Source: an uncultured Alphaproteobacteria bacterium
GTDB taxonomy: Bacteria > Pseudomonadota > Alphaproteobacteria > Rhizobiales > Beijerinckiaceae
Assembly: GCA_937903315.1 (NCBI GenBank)
Contig: CALCZO010000033.1
Coordinates: forward strand, 1-15,455
DNA: 15,455 bases
Direction of reading: 5' to 3'
Below, one piece after another: positions 13,050 through 15,455 of this stretch (the stretch's first letter is position 1; each line of letters begins with the position of its first letter). The translations under genes and the position numbers were made by a program. The notes beneath the pieces were generated by a model. That model searched no databases. It was not told the DNA's origin and was given only the letters and a program-made list of their open reading frames with translations.

Positions 13050-13918
13050 TTGCGGGTCGCAAGATAGACCCCGGCGGCGGTGATGACCAGCCCTGCAATC
13101 TGCACGAGGGTCATTGTCTCGCCGAACAGCAGCCATGCCTGTATCGCGGCGGTCGGCGGCACGAGATAGATCAGCGAGGCGACGCGAGAAACCGCGCCGC
13201 GCCGGATCAGCATCAACATCAGGAAGATCGCCCCGATTGACAGCACGAGGATCGACCACAGCGCAGCGTAGGCGATCCCGACCGTCGCCGGGATGTGCAT
13301 CGGCTCGATCAGCCAGGCGATCGGGAGCGTGACGACCAGCGCGCCGAAATACTGCACCACCGTGATCGTGCGCAGGTCGCCCGCCGCGACAAAGCGCTTC
13401 TGGTAAAACGTGCCGAGTGTGACCGCGATGGTGGAGGCGACGTTGACCGCGATCGGGATCAGCAACCCGTCAAGCGCCTCGCCGGAAATGCCGATCAGGC
13501 GCGGTGCCAGCACCAGCAGGACGCCGCCAAAGCCGATGACGACGCCGAGCGCATTGCGCGGGCTGAGCCGCTCGCCGATCAGCGGTGCGGCGAGCACGGC
13601 GGTCAGCAGCGGTTGCAGCGCGACGATGACGGCCGACAGACCGGCCGGCAACCCGACAGAGATCGGCCACCAGACGCCGCCGAGATAGATAGCATGCAGC
13701 AGGATGCCGGTGACGGCGGCATGGCCCCAGTCCTGCCCGCGCACCGGCCATTGTGCCCGCACCGCCAGCGCAAAGGCCGCAATCAGCACGCCCGCCACCA
13801 CATAGCGAAGGACCAGGAAGGTGAGGGGATCGCCACCGGCGACAGCAACCACCTTGGCCACGATCCAACCGGTTGACCAGATCAGCACGAATACGGCCGG
13901 CGCGAGACGTTCCAGCAC
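13046..13918 (-). CDS. DMT-superfamily transporter with EamA domains
   Basis: The 290-aa inner-membrane protein has about ten hydrophobic segments in two halves, the EamA (DUF6) pattern of drug/metabolite exporters. The first half contains FVLIWSTGWIVAK and PLTFLVLRY, and the second contains the paired GAVSRVASLIYLVPPTAAI, FGETMT and IAGLVITAAGVYLA segments. The substrate cannot be inferred. The start is GTG at 13918, preceded by AAGGTGA at suitable spacing; no better upstream start is in frame. Its TGA overlaps the tspO ATG by 4 bases, so the two proteins are probably made from one message. No regulator gene is adjacent. Confidence 0.93.
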   Translation of the reverse strand: MLERLAPAVFVLIWSTGWIVAKVVAVAGGDPLTFLVLRYVVAGVLIAAFALAVRAQWPVRGQDWGHAAVTGILLHAIYLGGVWWPISVGLPAGLSAVIVALQPLLTAVLAAPLIGERLSPRNALGVVIGFGGVLLVLAPRLIGISGEALDGLLIPIAVNVASTIAVTLGTFYQKRFVAAGDLRTITVVQYFGALVVTLPIAWLIEPMHIPATVGIAYAALWSILVLSIGAIFLMLMLIRRGAVSRVASLIYLVPPTAAIQAWLLFGETMTLVQIAGLVITAAGVYLATRK

Positions 13919-14060
13919 GTTGGTTCACCTTGATGTCATTGCAGAAGCGGGCTTTACCAGAGGGGCCCGACGCTGCCAAGCGCGCGGCGCGACAACAAAT
14001 CGTCAAGGTCCGGCCGTTAGACTGGATGGCGCGCACGATCGCAGGATAGTGGGGGATGGG
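13919..14060. promoter_or_regulatory. Divergent intergenic region between the EamA transporter and the 3-TM protein gene
   Basis: This 142-bp gap should hold promoters for both directions. On the minus strand CTTGAC (14007-14002) matches a -35 consensus, but the sequence 16-18 bp downstream is GC-rich and gives no recognisable -10. A GC-rich GCGCGGCGCG segment lies at about 13981-13991. I see no conserved RNA or convincing operator. Confidence 0.3.
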
Positions 14061-14378
14061 ATGAGCCAGTTCATGAAAACGGTCGCGCTGGACCAGATGT
14101 CGGGCACGGGGCTGGTCGTTCTGGCGTTTGCTGTCATGCTGTTCTGCCTCTCGCTGGCCTGGTTCATCGACATGCTGGTGCCCGATCTCAGCTTCGGATT
14201 CTTCGGCAACACCGTGCTGATTTTCATCCTGCTGTGGTCCGGGCTGTATGGCTACGGACGCTACATCGGGCCGTTGAAGTACAACACCGCGATCATGAAT
14301 GTCGGCATCGGCGTCGGGACCGCGATTGTCGGCATGATGCTGCTATGCCTGATCAAGAGCAGGCCGTTCTCGCGCTAA
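14061..14378 (+). CDS. Small hypothetical membrane protein with three predicted membrane segments
   Basis: I do not recognise this 105-aa protein. It begins MSQFMKTVALDQMSG and has three hydrophobic stretches at about residues 16-39, 47-66 and 78-98, separated by short loops (FIDMLVPDLSFGFF and GYGRYIGPLKYN), with a basic C-terminal tail KSRPFSR. The predicted tail orientation is cytosolic. The frame is open upstream to 13821, but ATG 14061 has a GGGGGATGGG ribosome-binding site directly before it and the hydrophobic protein begins there. It is a single-gene unit ending 16 bp before the stem of a bidirectional terminator shared with clpB. A DMT transporter is divergent upstream. Coding status is supported by the ribosome-binding site, hydrophobic pattern and terminator; the function is unknown. 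Confidence 0.75.
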   Translation: MSQFMKTVALDQMSGTGLVVLAFAVMLFCLSLAWFIDMLVPDLSFGFFGNTVLIFILLWSGLYGYGRYIGPLKYNTAIMNVGIGVGTAIVGMMLLCLIKSRPFSR

Positions 14379-14394
14379 GCCGCAGCGCCGACGC

Positions 14395-14421
14395 AAAAAG
14401 CCCGGCACAAGGCCGGGCTTT
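14395..14421. terminator. Bidirectional intrinsic terminator between the 3-TM gene and clpB
   Basis: AAAGCCCGGC (14397-14406) and GCCGGGCTTT (14412-14421) form a 10-bp perfect stem around ACAAG. Read leftward, the stem is followed by a run of T (complement of A at 14395-14399), giving a strong terminator 19 bp after the clpB stop. Read rightward, the tail is only TTT, so termination of the 3-TM gene may be weaker. This is the only clear intrinsic terminator in the window. Confidence 0.85.
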
Positions 14422-14439
14422 CAGCAATCGGCAGGCGCG

Positions 14440-15455
14440 TCAGTTGAGCGGAGCATCCTTCGGCCGCCGCGCCGGGATCGCCGGCAGGCCCATCACCGTC
14501 AAGCCGCCGGCTTCGACCGCAACGGGCACCGATGCGCCATCGCCGATCGTTCCGGCAAGGATCAGTTCGGCGAGCGGGTCCTGCACGTTCTTCTGGATCA
14601 CCCGCTTGAGCGGCCGGGCGCCGTAGGCCGGATCGTAGCCGGCATGGGCGAGCCATTCGCGCGCCGCCGGTTCCAGCGCCACGGTGATCTTGCGATCCTC
14701 AAGCAGTTTGGCGAGACGCCGCATCTGGATATCGACGATCGCGCCCATATCCGCCCGCTTGAGCCGGTGGAACAGGATGATCTCGTCGACCCGGTTAAGG
14801 AATTCGGGCCGGAAATGGCCGCGCACCACGCCCATCACGGCCTCGCGCACCCGGTCGGTGTCCTCGCCTTCCGGCTGGCTGACAAGGAAGTCCGATCCCA
14901 GATTCGAGGTCATGATGATCAGCGTGTTGCGGAAGTCGACGGTGCGGCCCTGACCATCGGTCAAGCGGCCGTCATCGAGCACCTGCAACAGCACGTTGAA
15001 CACGTCCGGGTGGGCCTTCTCGATTTCGTCGAACAGGACGACCTGATAGGGCCTGCGGCGCACGGCCTCGGTCAGCGCGCCGCCTTCCTCATAGCCGACA
15101 TAGCCGGGAGGTGCGCCGATCAGCCGGGCGACCGAGTGCTTTTCCATGTATTCCGACATGTCGAGCCGCACCATCGCGGTGTCATCGTCGAACAGGAAGG
15201 CGGCCAGCGCCTTGGTCAGTTCGGTCTTGCCGACGCCGGTGGGGCCAAGGAACATGAACGAGCCGATCGGCCGGTGCGGGTCCTGCAGGCCGGCGCGGGC
15301 GCGGCGCACGGCAGTCGAGACGGCGGCGATTGCCTCCTCCTGACCGACAACGCGGCGGGCGATGGTGTCCTCCATCCGCAGCAGCTTGTCCTTCTCGCCT
15401 TCCAGCATCTTGTCGACCGGCACGCCGGTCCAGCGCGAGACGACGGCGGCGATGT
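14440..15455 (-). CDS. clpB: ATP-dependent disaggregase ClpB, C-terminal part
   Basis: The visible 337 residues are the end of the middle region and the whole second AAA+ module of ClpB, the cytosolic Hsp100 disaggregase that works with DnaK. The gene continues past the right edge. The visible part opens with IAAVVSRWTGVPVDKML, the typical entry to the second nucleotide-binding domain. It has Walker A GPTGVGKTE, pore loop GYVGYEEGG, Walker B VVLFDEIEKAHPDV, sensor 1 TSNLGS, the arginine-finger region FRPEFLNRVDEII and sensor 2 GARPLKR. The C-terminus ends ARRPKDAPLN, slightly extended beyond the usual core. GTG 15423 is not the start; the frame is open upstream and clearly ClpB. Termination is by the intrinsic hairpin downstream. 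Confidence 0.95.
   Translation of the reverse strand, partial: IAAVVSRWTGVPVDKMLEGEKDKLLRMEDTIARRVVGQEEAIAAVSTAVRRARAGLQDPHRPIGSFMFLGPTGVGKTELTKALAAFLFDDDTAMVRLDMSEYMEKHSVARLIGAPPGYVGYEEGGALTEAVRRRPYQVVLFDEIEKAHPDVFNVLLQVLDDGRLTDGQGRTVDFRNTLIIMTSNLGSDFLVSQPEGEDTDRVREAVMGVVRGHFRPEFLNRVDEIILFHRLKRADMGAIVDIQMRRLAKLLEDRKITVALEPAAREWLAHAGYDPAYGARPLKRVIQKNVQDPLAELILAGTIGDGASVPVAVEAGGLTVMGLPAIPARRPKDAPLN

Noticed and set aside
1..15455. Mobile elements, CRISPR arrays, tRNA or rRNA genes, toxin-antitoxin or defence genes
   Set aside because: No transposase or integrase motif, regularly spaced repeats, cloverleaf with CCA region, or rRNA-like sequence was seen. Every sizeable stretch is accounted for by core genes.

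Overview
This is a 15.5 kb stretch of core chromosome from a GC-rich alphaproteobacterium, most likely of the Hyphomicrobiales (Rhizobiales) type. The evidence is the protein families (alphaproteobacterial IspG tail, metX-metW pair, AroQ chorismate mutase with a long C-terminal extension, HisC/TyrC pair, DUF2125 protein, zinc-ribbon protein divergent from ftsEX), tight packing with stop/start overlaps, and GC-rich codon use throughout. I see no IS element, phage gene, CRISPR array, tRNA, rRNA or toxin-antitoxin pair, and no block of foreign composition.

Layout. The 3' end of ispG (+, 1-180) abuts stop-to-stop with a leftward unit metX-metW-purS-purQ (2961 to 181), which joins methionine entry enzymes to two subunits of FGAM synthase. 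A 228-bp divergent region with a structured metX leader separates this from the rightward aromatic amino acid block: chorismate mutase, hisC and tyrC (3190-6218), the branch from chorismate to tyrosine and probably phenylalanine. A leftward DUF2125 envelope protein (6212-7264) is divergent from a ChaC-type gamma-glutamylcyclotransferase (7340-7864). The ChaC 3' end overlaps a leftward envelope/division group, read ftsE-ftsX-ydcF-plsC (10978 to 7825). Divergent from ftsE are a zinc-ribbon/TM protein and hpt (11111-12485). hpt abuts a leftward pair, a DMT/EamA exporter followed by tspO (13918 to 12486). A small unknown 3-TM protein (14061-14378) shares a bidirectional terminator with the 3' part of clpB, which runs off the right edge.

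How the genes work together. The window is biosynthetic housekeeping (isoprenoid, methionine, purine synthesis and salvage, aromatic amino acids) plus envelope, division and proteostasis functions. Most co-directional neighbours are coupled by TGATG, ATGA or short overlaps. Four of the five convergent junctions have no room for a terminator: two abut as TGATCA, one overlaps by 7 bp and one by 40 bp. Only the last has an obvious intrinsic terminator.

I find no convincing undescribed system. The items most worth a second look are the uncharacterised C-terminal domain of the chorismate mutase, the metX leader with competing inverted repeats, dyads directly before chaC and hpt, the chain of tiny coupled ORFs between hisC and tyrC, and the unknown 3-TM protein.
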